Below are positions 8,812-16,782 of a stretch of DNA of 64,000 nucleotides, in pieces. Origin of the DNA: Pseudomonadota bacterium (GTDB lineage: Bacteria > Pseudomonadota > Alphaproteobacteria > Puniceispirillales > Puniceispirillaceae); NCBI GenBank assembly GCA_027620495.1, contig JAQCEA010000002.1, forward strand, positions 62,001 through 126,000, written 5' to 3'. The stretch's first letter is position 1. Each line of letters starts with the position of its first letter. The translations under genes and the position numbers were made by a program. The notes under the pieces were generated by a model that was not told where the DNA came from, ran no database searches, and saw only the letters and a program-made list of their open reading frames with translations.

Positions 8812-9939
8812 ATGCACGAATTATCAATCATTGGCCTGATGTCTGGGACAAGTGCAGATGGCATTGACGCTGCGGTGTTGATCACCGATGGGGTGCGTGT
8901 AAGGCGCACTGGCATTTGTGGCCATTTTGAATATCGGCAGGACACGCGGCAGGCGATACGTGCCTGTTGTGCTGACCCGGCCATGTTTCTGGCTGATGCT
9001 GCCACCCGCACCAGCCTTGATACTGCCATTGCGGTTGATCATGCGGCGGCGGTGCAGGCGCTATGTGCCGCATTTGGCGATCGCATTGATCTGATTGGGT
9101 TTCATGGCCAAACCGTATATCACAATGCCCGGGCTGATACGGCGCATCCGCTTGGCCGACAGACCATACAGCTTGGCGATGCGCATTACCTTGCCACGGC
9201 CACGTCGATCAATGTGGTGCATAATGTAAGGCAGGCTGATATGGATGCAGGTGGTGAAGGCGCGCCGCTGGCCCCGATCTATCATGCAGCGGTGTTTGAC
9301 AGCATGCAGATTGATTTGCCAGTGGTTCTTGTCAATATCGGCGGTGTGGCCAATCTGACATATGTATCTGCTGGTGGCCCACATGGTTTGATCGGGTTTG
9401 ATACCGGGCCGGGCAACGCACTGATCGATGATTTTATGATGTCCAGATTACAAGCGGCCTGTGATCTTGATGGTGTGTTGGCGGCAACTGGCACGGTTAA
9501 TCATGGGCTGATATCGAGCTGGATGCACCACCCATATTTTGCGCAAAAATGGCCAAAATCATTGGACCGACAGAATTTTTCAAAGCTGCTATTAGATGCC
9601 GAATTTACCGGCTTATCTGATGGCGATGCGGCGGCGACGCTGACCTATTTTACCGCGCACACTATTGCCCATGCGATTGGCAAGCTGCCGGTGATGCCGC
9701 GGTCGGTGTTTGTGGCTGGTGGGGGGCGGCGCAATCTGTCGATGATGCGCGATTTGTCATCATGCCTGTCGATGCCGCTAGTGACCGAAAAGATCAACGC
9801 ATTTGACGCTGATATGCTGGAAGCTGAATTAATGGCATTTTTGGCTGCACGTTTTCATTATGGGTTGCCCACATCGTTTCCATCCACAACCGGATGCCGC
9901 ATCCCGGTCAGCGGGGGGCAATTGGCGCTGGCTAGATGA
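8812..9939 (+). CDS. anmK: 1,6-anhydro-N-acetylmuramic acid kinase
   Basis: A 375-residue ASKHA-fold kinase with the family start IGLMSGTSADGIDAAVL, the GFHGQTVYHN motif, the nucleotide-binding VLVNIGGVANLTYV, and GFDTGPGNALIDDF. It opens the 1,6-anhydro ring of anhydroMurNAc and phosphorylates it to MurNAc-6-phosphate, the MurQ substrate. It is divergent from murQ and overlaps the convergent PIG-L gene by 8 bases. A GAGAAG ribosome site precedes the start. Length matches the family. Confidence 0.95.
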   Translation: MHELSIIGLMSGTSADGIDAAVLITDGVRVRRTGICGHFEYRQDTRQAIRACCADPAMFLADAATRTSLDTAIAVDHAAAVQALCAAFGDRIDLIGFHGQTVYHNARADTAHPLGRQTIQLGDAHYLATATSINVVHNVRQADMDAGGEGAPLAPIYHAAVFDSMQIDLPVVLVNIGGVANLTYVSAGGPHGLIGFDTGPGNALIDDFMMSRLQAACDLDGVLAATGTVNHGLISSWMHHPYFAQKWPKSLDRQNFSKLLLDAEFTGLSDGDAAATLTYFTAHTIAHAIGKLPVMPRSVFVAGGGRRNLSMMRDLSSCLSMPLVTEKINAFDADMLEAELMAFLAARFHYGLPTSFPSTTGCRIPVSGGQLALAR

Positions 9940-10621
9940 GCGCGTCTGACCCCGGCACATAAAACGGGCGATAGGGCGGCGGCGATGGCAACAAGGCGCG
10001 TACATCACTAAATGGAAAGCGGCTATCGATCCGATAGGCCTCGGCATAATGTCCGTCTGGGGCATTGCATTGCGCCGCCCGAAACCGGTTCACAATCTGG
10101 GTGGCGGCGACAAAACGCTGAGGGTGCTGGCTGGTATGTGCCATGATGGCGTTTTGTTTCGCGGTAAAATAAGGAGTGATATCGACATAATAATCTGGGG
10201 TAAAGCTGACCCCCATTAAGGTGTCGCAAAACAGGACCGGGCAGATAAAGCCAGCGGCGTCGCTGACAAATCGTGACAAGGCACGGTGATCGGGGTGATA
10301 GTCTTCTGGTGCATGCGTGATCACCAAATCTGGTTTGGTTTCGCGGATCATGCTGGTGATGGTGTTGGCGGCGTCTGGGGCTGATGATAAATGCCCGTCT
10401 GGAAGATTAAGCAAATGCACATCACCAAGTTCCGCAAGCCCGGCGCGGGCCTCTACCGCCCGCTGTTTGGCCAATGCTGGGCCGGGGTCACTGCCGCCAG
10501 CGGCACCATCGGTGGCGACCACAAGATGCAAATTATCGCCGCGCGCCGCCGTCGCCGCTAGCAGACCATACATAAAAATTTCCAAATCATCAGGATGCGC
10601 CCCAATGGCCATAATCTGCAT
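9932..10621 (-). CDS. PIG-L/LmbE family N-acetylglucosaminyl deacetylase
   Basis: A 229-residue PIG-L protein with the zinc motif AHPDD at residues 8-12 and the second ligand motif HPDH around residues 109-112, plus VVATDGAAGG. Members deacetylate GlcNAc moieties of small conjugates, as in bacillithiol or mycothiol synthesis and GPI anchors. Here the gene lies between anmK and a GH84 N-acetylglucosaminidase, so an amino sugar released from peptidoglycan is a reasonable substrate. It overlaps the 3' end of anmK by 8 bases and is divergent from GH84 across about 90 bases. The substrate is inference. Confidence 0.85.
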   Translation of the reverse strand: MQIMAIGAHPDDLEIFMYGLLAATAARGDNLHLVVATDGAAGGSDPGPALAKQRAVEARAGLAELGDVHLLNLPDGHLSSAPDAANTITSMIRETKPDLVITHAPEDYHPDHRALSRFVSDAAGFICPVLFCDTLMGVSFTPDYYVDITPYFTAKQNAIMAHTSQHPQRFVAATQIVNRFRAAQCNAPDGHYAEAYRIDSRFPFSDVRALLPSPPPYRPFYVPGSDALI

Positions 10622-10712
10622 GTCAGAACCACCTTTTGAAAGCTGTGAAAGCCTTTTGATTTCACATTGAATCTAGGCTTTACTGGACCCCATGATAGCA
10701 AGAGGTTGAGAC

Positions 10713-11849
10713 GTGACAAATAACAATATTGCTGGGGCCCGGTTTGGGTATATTGAGGGGTATTATGGGCGGTTGTTTGACTGGCCCGCCCGGCATGAAG
10801 TATTGGCTATGATGGCAAGCCTTGGTATGAACAGCTATATCTATGCGCCAAAAGATGATACGGTGCATCGCTTTAGATGGCGCCAGCCCTATGACGCTGA
10901 TTGGCGCTGCGGATTTGCCGATTTTGCCGCCGCCGCGGCGCGCCAGAATATTGATGTGATGGCCGGTATTGCCCCCGGTCTTGATTTCAATTTTGCCGAT
11001 CTTGAAACCCGGCATGCTGGTGATTTTACCTGCTTGATCAAAAAGGCCGAGCAACTCTGCGCGGATGGGGCCAGCCATATTGTGCTTTTGATGGATGATA
11101 TTGCCGCAGATTTTGATGACCGGGCCGGGCCATTTAAAAGTGAAGGCACGGCCCATGCCGAACTTGCCAATCAATTGATGCGGGCTGTTGACCGCCCGGT
11201 TATCATCGTGCCGCGCATTTATGCTGATAGCCTCGTCGATTCCAGTGACCCACATTCACTGTCTTATTTGCAAGATTTAACAACAGCGCTGTCACCGGCC
11301 TCGCTGATTGTCTATTGCGGCAATGATATTGTTGCACAACAAATTGGCGGTGACGCATCTGGCCATATTGCGGATAGCCGTCTTGTGATATGGGATAATT
11401 TTTATGCCAATGATTATTGTCCACGCCGCCTGTTTATTGGGCCGTGGCGCCGCCCACCGGGTGCATCAAATATTTTGCTTAATCCAACCGGTATGGTTGA
11501 AACAGATAAATTGCTGCTGCAGGTGATGCAAATCGGTGATGATGTTGACAAATGGCGTGCGTTTTTGGAGCCGCATCTGCCACCAGCATTTTTCACTTTG
11601 GCTTATTATTTTGATGCGCCCTTTGGCTTTGCACCAAAATTTGCGCCGCCGCCTGCAGAGATGGCGCTTGACGCTGTTGATCAGCTATTATGGCAATGGA
11701 AATCGCCGTTACAGCGTGAATGGTACCCGGTGCTGATGGGATTAAAACAGGATTTATTGATCGCCGATCGGCAGATGCCTGATGAACGCATTGTCAAAAC
11801 ACAAACGGCGCCATTGTCTGGGGCGCTGGTACAGCCAAATGGCGATTAA
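10713..11849 (+). CDS. GH84 family beta-N-acetylglucosaminidase
   Basis: A 378-residue protein with the GH84 catalytic domain. The opening GYIEGYYGR and NSYIYAPKDD are diagnostic, and the catalytic aspartate pair is Asp128-Asp129 in VLLMDDIA. The family uses substrate-assisted catalysis to release terminal beta-GlcNAc and includes eukaryotic O-GlcNAcase and bacterial NagJ. No signal peptide is visible, so it should be cytoplasmic. Beside murQ, anmK and ampG it is well placed to split GlcNAc-anhydroMurNAc, the reaction normally done by the GH3 enzyme NagZ. It probably starts at a GTG with AGAGG upstream. The family is strongly supported; the muropeptide substrate is inferred. Confidence 0.85.
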   Translation: MTNNNIAGARFGYIEGYYGRLFDWPARHEVLAMMASLGMNSYIYAPKDDTVHRFRWRQPYDADWRCGFADFAAAAARQNIDVMAGIAPGLDFNFADLETRHAGDFTCLIKKAEQLCADGASHIVLLMDDIAADFDDRAGPFKSEGTAHAELANQLMRAVDRPVIIVPRIYADSLVDSSDPHSLSYLQDLTTALSPASLIVYCGNDIVAQQIGGDASGHIADSRLVIWDNFYANDYCPRRLFIGPWRRPPGASNILLNPTGMVETDKLLLQVMQIGDDVDKWRAFLEPHLPPAFFTLAYYFDAPFGFAPKFAPPPAEMALDAVDQLLWQWKSPLQREWYPVLMGLKQDLLIADRQMPDERIVKTQTAPLSGALVQPNGD

Positions 11850-11897
11850 GCCGGTTGGATACGTCCCGGGTATTGGTTATTGCCGGGGCGTTTCTGG

Positions 11898-13061
11898 TCA
11901 TAGTGTCAGCTGGTTCAGACGGTCTGGCAATTTGGCAATAACATCGCGTCCGGCATTGGCAAACGCAAAACGCAACATCGCGTCTTGACCATCGCCAAAA
12001 AATGCCCCGGGAATAACCAATACCCCGGCCTTTCGTGCCATGATTTGGGCCACTTCGACCGAATTCACCCCAGAAAATGGGTGGCGAACAAAGCCGAAAT
12101 AGGCACCGCTACTCATTAATTCCCAGCCATCGAGCTGGTCAAGTGCTTGACGAAACACCGTGACCCGCGCGGCGATGCGCTGGCGGTTTTGATGGCGCCA
12201 ATCTGCCAGTTTGTCGATCATCGGCGTGAGCGCATGCTGTACCGTGCGCGGTGCACAAATTTGAATATTGTCGATAATTTTGGCCAGTTGGAATACCAGA
12301 TCAGGGCCAGCGGTAATGGCACCCAAACGATGCCCCGGCAAACAATAAGATTTGGAAAAACTATAGAGCTGGATCAGCGTGTCTTGCCAATTGTCTTCGG
12401 CAAAAAGATGGTGCGGCGCGGCTTGATCAAGCGGCAAAAAATCGCGGTAAGTTTCATCAAGAATAAGCCAGATACCGCGTGCCTGACATAATTTGAAAAT
12501 TTCCAGCAATAAATCTGGCGGATAGATACTGCCCGCCGGATTGTTCGGGCTGACCAGTGACACAGCCCTGATTTTGTCGGTTATGGCACTGGCAATGGCG
12601 GCGCAATCTGGCAATAAGCCGTGATCAACATCACAATCAACGTAATCAATAGCTATGCCCAGCATGCCAAGCGTCGATTCATGGTTAAAATAACAAGGCC
12701 GCATCATCAACACCCGGTCACCCTGTCCAGCCACAGCTAGCGCGGTGGCGACGAACGCCTGATTACAGCCAGAGGTGATTTGAATATTTTTGGGGGCAAT
12801 CTGGGCCTGATAGATATCGCTAAGATGCCGTGCATAGGATTGGCGCAACGGCATGTCGCCTTCTACCGGGCCATAGCGTGCCAGTTCAGGATTCGCCGCT
12901 GCTTCGGCCAATGCCGCCAACATGTCATGATGGGCGGTATAGCCCGGTACGGCCTGACTCATATCAATCAGGTCGCCTTGGCTTTGGTCATAGGATTCCT
13001 TCCAATTGAGTACGACCGAAACAGGTGGGGCATTGAGTTTGGTAACGGCGCTATTGAACAT
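11898..13061 (-). CDS. PLP-dependent class I/II aminotransferase
   Basis: A 387-residue fold-type I aminotransferase with a substrate-loop RYGPVEGDMPLR, the ITSGCNQAF region, VSPNNPAGS, the PLP-binding aspartate in LILDETYRDF, and the Schiff-base lysine in SFSKSYCLPGHRLG, followed by a conserved arginine near the C-terminus. It should transfer amino groups between an amino acid and a 2-oxo acid. It stands between the recycling block and a divergent glutathione transferase; neither reveals the substrate. Aspartate/aromatic aminotransferase-like enzymes are the nearest relatives by motif. Confidence 0.85.
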   Translation of the reverse strand: MFNSAVTKLNAPPVSVVLNWKESYDQSQGDLIDMSQAVPGYTAHHDMLAALAEAAANPELARYGPVEGDMPLRQSYARHLSDIYQAQIAPKNIQITSGCNQAFVATALAVAGQGDRVLMMRPCYFNHESTLGMLGIAIDYVDCDVDHGLLPDCAAIASAITDKIRAVSLVSPNNPAGSIYPPDLLLEIFKLCQARGIWLILDETYRDFLPLDQAAPHHLFAEDNWQDTLIQLYSFSKSYCLPGHRLGAITAGPDLVFQLAKIIDNIQICAPRTVQHALTPMIDKLADWRHQNRQRIAARVTVFRQALDQLDGWELMSSGAYFGFVRHPFSGVNSVEVAQIMARKAGVLVIPGAFFGDGQDAMLRFAFANAGRDVIAKLPDRLNQLTL

Positions 13062-13203
13062 CAGGCTTGCCTATGGCTAATAAAAAAAGTGAACATGTCT
13101 TGCTTGTGTAGCATCAGATGCCATCACCGCAAAAGGGTATATGTTGTGATGATGGCGACCGACACTGGCACAAAGCAGGGAATCATATGTGAGGTAAAAT
13201 AAA

Positions 13204-13827
13204 ATGGGTCGTTATCACATCGTTGGCCGGGCTGGTGCCGGTTCGCTAATTGTGGAATTTCTGTTTCGCGAGGTCGGGGTCGAATATGATATTTCATTTC
13301 CAGATCCAGCAGACGTCAAGCGCCCAGATTTTCATGCCCGCAACCCGCTAGGGCGCATTCCTGTTTTGATTTGTCCTGACGGCCATCAAATTTTTGAAAC
13401 GCTGGCCATCATCAACCATATCACCACGCATTTTGACGGGTTGGCACCGCCCGTTGGCAGCGCGATTCATGACCGCTATTGCCAGTTTATGGCATTGCTG
13501 GCGACATCACTCTATCCGGCCTATCACCGCCAGCACCATAGCCATTATTACGCCGAGGCGGCGGCTTTTGACGATATGCGGGCAAAAGCCGTGGCTGAAC
13601 AAGCGGTGCTTTATGACTATATAGAGGCGGAATTGGCCCCCTATATTTGCGGCGAGATGCTGACCGCCGCTGATTTCTATCTTTATATGCTCAGCCGCTG
13701 GGATTTCGATAAAGCGGGCATTCGCGCCAACCGGCCAAAACTAGACGCGTTGCTTACCGAGTTGCGCTCCCGTCCATCAGTCAGCGATAGTCTGGCGGCA
13801 CAGCCGCGGCGCCGGTCAACTGGCTGA
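13204..13827 (+). CDS. Glutathione S-transferase family protein
   Basis: A 207-residue protein with a thioredoxin-like N-terminal domain and an all-helical C-terminal domain. The glutathione-site segment NPLGRIPVLICPDG followed by IFETLAIINHI is typical, including the cis-proline and the glutamate that contact the tripeptide. The helical half has ICGEMLTAADFYLYMLSRW, the usual N-capping box region. It should conjugate or otherwise use glutathione; the electrophile is unknown. GAGGT lies upstream of the start. It is divergent from the aminotransferase. Confidence 0.85.
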   Translation: MGRYHIVGRAGAGSLIVEFLFREVGVEYDISFPDPADVKRPDFHARNPLGRIPVLICPDGHQIFETLAIINHITTHFDGLAPPVGSAIHDRYCQFMALLATSLYPAYHRQHHSHYYAEAAAFDDMRAKAVAEQAVLYDYIEAELAPYICGEMLTAADFYLYMLSRWDFDKAGIRANRPKLDALLTELRSRPSVSDSLAAQPRRRSTG

Positions 13828-13896
13828 TGGCGGTGATAGCGGGCGGGCCGCCACAACCAGCTTTTTTTTACAGATGTTGCCGAGGTTTTTGAAAGA

Positions 13897-14685
13897 TCAA
13901 ATTTGCGCCATTAGGCCGCGAATAATTTTAATGACCGCGGCTGGCTGTTCGGCGCATGGGATATGACCAGCATTGGCAATCACCTCAAACCCGGCCCCCG
14001 GGATCAGATCGGCGGTTGATTTCACCAGGGCTGGGGGGGTGGCGCCATCCTGATCACCAACAACACAGATGGTTGGCACGGAAATTTTTGGGGCCTGATC
14101 CCGAAAATCAGCATCGCGGATGGCGGCACCGGTGCCTAAATACCCAGCTTCTGGTGTGCGGGTGAACATATTGCTATAGCCAGCCAGTTCTGTTGCCCGG
14201 TTTTGATGAAAGGCTGGGCTGAACCAGCGTTGCATATTGCCTTCAACAAGGGCGTTTAGTCCGCCCTCTTTGACAATGGCCATGCGATCATTCCACATTT
14301 GTGCGTCACCAATCTTGGCACCGGTATCACATAAAATCAGCCCATTCACCAGATCAGGCCGTTTATGATACAAGCCTTGCGCGATCAACCCGCCGACCGA
14401 TAGGCCGCAAATTGTCGCGCGGGTTATGCCAAGATGGTCGACCAACCCAGCAAGATCGCTGACATGGTCATCAATCACATAGGGCGGTGTGCCAAGGCTA
14501 GATAGACCATGACCACGCTTGTCATAAAGCAAAATAGCAAAATCAGCAGACAGGTCAGCAACGCAATCATCCCAAATCCGAAAATCGGTTCCCAGTGAAT
14601 TTGAAAAAACGATTACTGGCTTGCCGCTATCAGCATTGATCATTTTATAATGGAGGGTGATTCCGTTGATATCTACAAAATTCAT
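13897..14685 (-). CDS. pcaD: 3-oxoadipate enol-lactonase-like alpha/beta hydrolase
   Basis: A 262-residue alpha/beta hydrolase. The nucleophile serine lies in CGLSVGGLIAQ, the acid in VVGDQDGATP and the histidine in NAGHIPCAEQP. The segments FSNSLGTDFRIWD, YDKRGHGLS and MQRWFSP match the PcaD subgroup, which opens 3-oxoadipate enol-lactone in the beta-ketoadipate pathway. No other pca genes are in the window, so the gene could serve another lactone or ester. It converges with the glutathione transferase gene. Confidence 0.78.
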   Translation of the reverse strand: MNFVDINGITLHYKMINADSGKPVIVFSNSLGTDFRIWDDCVADLSADFAILLYDKRGHGLSSLGTPPYVIDDHVSDLAGLVDHLGITRATICGLSVGGLIAQGLYHKRPDLVNGLILCDTGAKIGDAQMWNDRMAIVKEGGLNALVEGNMQRWFSPAFHQNRATELAGYSNMFTRTPEAGYLGTGAAIRDADFRDQAPKISVPTICVVGDQDGATPPALVKSTADLIPGAGFEVIANAGHIPCAEQPAAVIKIIRGLMAQI

Positions 14686-14754
14686 GAAACTATCCTATCT
14701 GCATGATGGTGCCTGTATGGCGAGGCTATATCCCGCCGGGCTGTATATAAGCAT

Positions 14755-16536
14755 CTAAATCAGCGCCGCTTCAACCGCTTTGATCTGTAGCGCGAGATAT
14801 TTTGAATTGATCCGGCATTGTGCAAAGCTGCCAGCAATGATCCACAAGCCGGGTTGGCCGGTCGGCCGGTACATATTACGCAACTCCAAACCATCGCCAT
14901 AACCCCAAATCGGGCCAACGCGATCGGCAATATCTTGACCAAATAGCTTGGCCACAAGATGTTCTTGCGGTTTGTATCCGGTTGCCAAAATCACCACATC
15001 AGCCGGAATTTCCCGTCCGTCTTTCAGCGTCACCCCATTTGCGGTGAATCTGTCGATCGTGGCATTTTGAATTAGTTTAATTTTTTCGTCTGCAATCAAA
15101 TCGGATGCGCCCACATTGAAATAATAACCGCCGCCGCGTGTTAGATATTTAAACTGCCAACCGGTGTCATCCTCGCCAAAATCAAGCTGAAACCCAACGG
15201 CACGCAATTTGTCCAGAAGTGGTTTGTCAGCTTCTTTTGATTGTTTGGTAAAATGCTGATGCGCTTTTTTGACAAGCGGCAGGGGCATTGATGTGGTGAT
15301 AAAATCACATTCATCTGTTGTCCTGTCTTCATCATAAAGGCGATAAGGAAATTGTGCGCTTGGTTCGATATTCACCACCAGACTGGGGCTGCGTTGCACC
15401 ATGGTGACATTGGCACCGCTTGAATATAGATCCTGTGAAATGTCATGACCGCTATTGCCACAGCCAATCACGATGGCGTTTTTGCCAGCCCAGTCATCCC
15501 CATCATGATAGCGGCTGGAATGCAAAACTGGCCCGGCAAATGCGTCAAGTGTTGGAATTTCTGGCAGATTGGCAATACCGCTTACACCCGTGGCAAGAAT
15601 GACATGTCGCGGTGCCATATGGCGGGCACGACCATCTTTCATTGTCAGCGTGATGTCCCATAATTTACTGGCCTCATCATACTTTCCTGCGGTCACTTCG
15701 GTATCAGTCCAGAAATTTAGCTCCATCATCGCTGCATAGGATTCGAACCATAATGCTAGCATGTCTTTTGGGATATAGGTCGGCCATGTTGGTGGAAACG
15801 GCACATAGGGCAGATGATTGACATGAAGCTGATTATGCAGGGTTAAGGCATGATACCGGTTACGCCAATTATCGCCAACGCGGCTGTTCTTGTCGACGAT
15901 CAGCGTGTCGATACCAAGCTGGGTCAGACGGGCCGCAATTGATAGCCCGGCTTGCCCGCCGCCAACAACCAGAACCGCTGGGTCGCGGTCGTCATATTTT
16001 TCGGCCGCAATGCGCTTATCCAGCCAGTTTGGCCCGCGGAAATCGCGTGAATAGGAACTGCCAGATGGCCGGTTGCGATCAGTCTGTTCTTCATGACCTT
16101 TCAAAGAGTCGATGGCCGTAAAAAAAGTCCATGCGCGCCATGGCGGGCCAGCGGCATTCATATCGACCTGATCTTTTGCCTCGCATAATCTGATTATGCC
16201 GCGGCCATTGGCATCTTTGGTTTCAAATTTTATGAACGCTTCAATCGCATCAGTGCCAGCACGGTTCGCCCATTTCGGTGGGGTTGCGCTTTCATCAAGG
16301 CTGATGGCGGTGAGGCCGGTTTTTGCCGCGCAATCATGAAGTGTGGCGGCAATGTTATGTCCACCGATAATTGTGTCCAGTTGCCAAGTTAGTCCCAGTG
16401 CATCCCGCCAATAACTATCGGCAAGAAACAAGCTGGCGCTGTTGTCTTGATGTGAGCCGCCAGTTTTCAAACTTTGGTTGAATAATGCGATCCAGTGGGT
16501 TGCCTGTTGGTAACATTCTTGTGGATCAGGTGACAT
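14755..16536 (-). CDS. Flavin-containing monooxygenase with N-terminal NTF2-like domain
   Basis: A protein of about 593 residues. Residues 1 to about 165 look like an NTF2/SnoaL-like domain; the rest is a class B flavin monooxygenase. The FAD site is VLVVGGGQAGLSIAARL, the NADPH site is AIVIGCGNSGHDIS, the FMO signature is FAGPVLHSSRY, and the late motif VVILATGYKP is present. It should oxygenate a nitrogen, sulfur or ketone substrate using NADPH and oxygen. The ATG at 16536 has GAGG six bases upstream and is preferred over the TTG at 16548. The neighbouring pcaD-like gene does not settle the substrate. Confidence 0.85.
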   Translation of the reverse strand: MSPDPQECYQQATHWIALFNQSLKTGGSHQDNSASLFLADSYWRDALGLTWQLDTIIGGHNIAATLHDCAAKTGLTAISLDESATPPKWANRAGTDAIEAFIKFETKDANGRGIIRLCEAKDQVDMNAAGPPWRAWTFFTAIDSLKGHEEQTDRNRPSGSSYSRDFRGPNWLDKRIAAEKYDDRDPAVLVVGGGQAGLSIAARLTQLGIDTLIVDKNSRVGDNWRNRYHALTLHNQLHVNHLPYVPFPPTWPTYIPKDMLALWFESYAAMMELNFWTDTEVTAGKYDEASKLWDITLTMKDGRARHMAPRHVILATGVSGIANLPEIPTLDAFAGPVLHSSRYHDGDDWAGKNAIVIGCGNSGHDISQDLYSSGANVTMVQRSPSLVVNIEPSAQFPYRLYDEDRTTDECDFITTSMPLPLVKKAHQHFTKQSKEADKPLLDKLRAVGFQLDFGEDDTGWQFKYLTRGGGYYFNVGASDLIADEKIKLIQNATIDRFTANGVTLKDGREIPADVVILATGYKPQEHLVAKLFGQDIADRVGPIWGYGDGLELRNMYRPTGQPGLWIIAGSFAQCRINSKYLALQIKAVEAALI

Positions 16537-16688
16537 CGGAAACCTCAAACAGATGTGGATAAATTGACGCAGATATAGGTTGTGCTAGACCTGCACAAAG
16601 CGCGGTCAATCCTAGTGCATAGAGAAAGACTGGCAACCCAGATCGACAAAACTTTCAGTAAAAAAATAAATTTGGACAAATAGAAAAC

Positions 16689-16717
16689 TTGACCACGAGA
16701 TTTTCCTCAAGTTTTAT
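16689..16717 (+). promoter_or_regulatory. Candidate sigma-70-type promoter of the ABC transporter operon
   Basis: TTGACC (16689-16694) and TTTTAT (16712-16717) are separated by 17 bases and lie about 66 bases upstream of the substrate-binding protein start. The match to the -10 consensus is only four of six, so this is a suggestion. Confidence 0.4.
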
Positions 16718-16730
16718 TAATGCTCATTAA
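16717..16730. promoter_or_regulatory. 14-bp palindrome, candidate operator of the ABC transporter operon
   Basis: TTAATGCTCATTAA has perfect 6-base arms around a 2-base centre. It begins at the end of the candidate -10 element and covers the expected transcription start, the position of a repressor site. It does not resemble the palindromes in front of the downstream catabolic genes, so a different regulator would be involved. Confidence 0.4.
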
Positions 16731-16782
16731 ATAATAAACGGTGCCAACGCCGTATAAGCTAAGATCAAAACGGGAGATTCAG

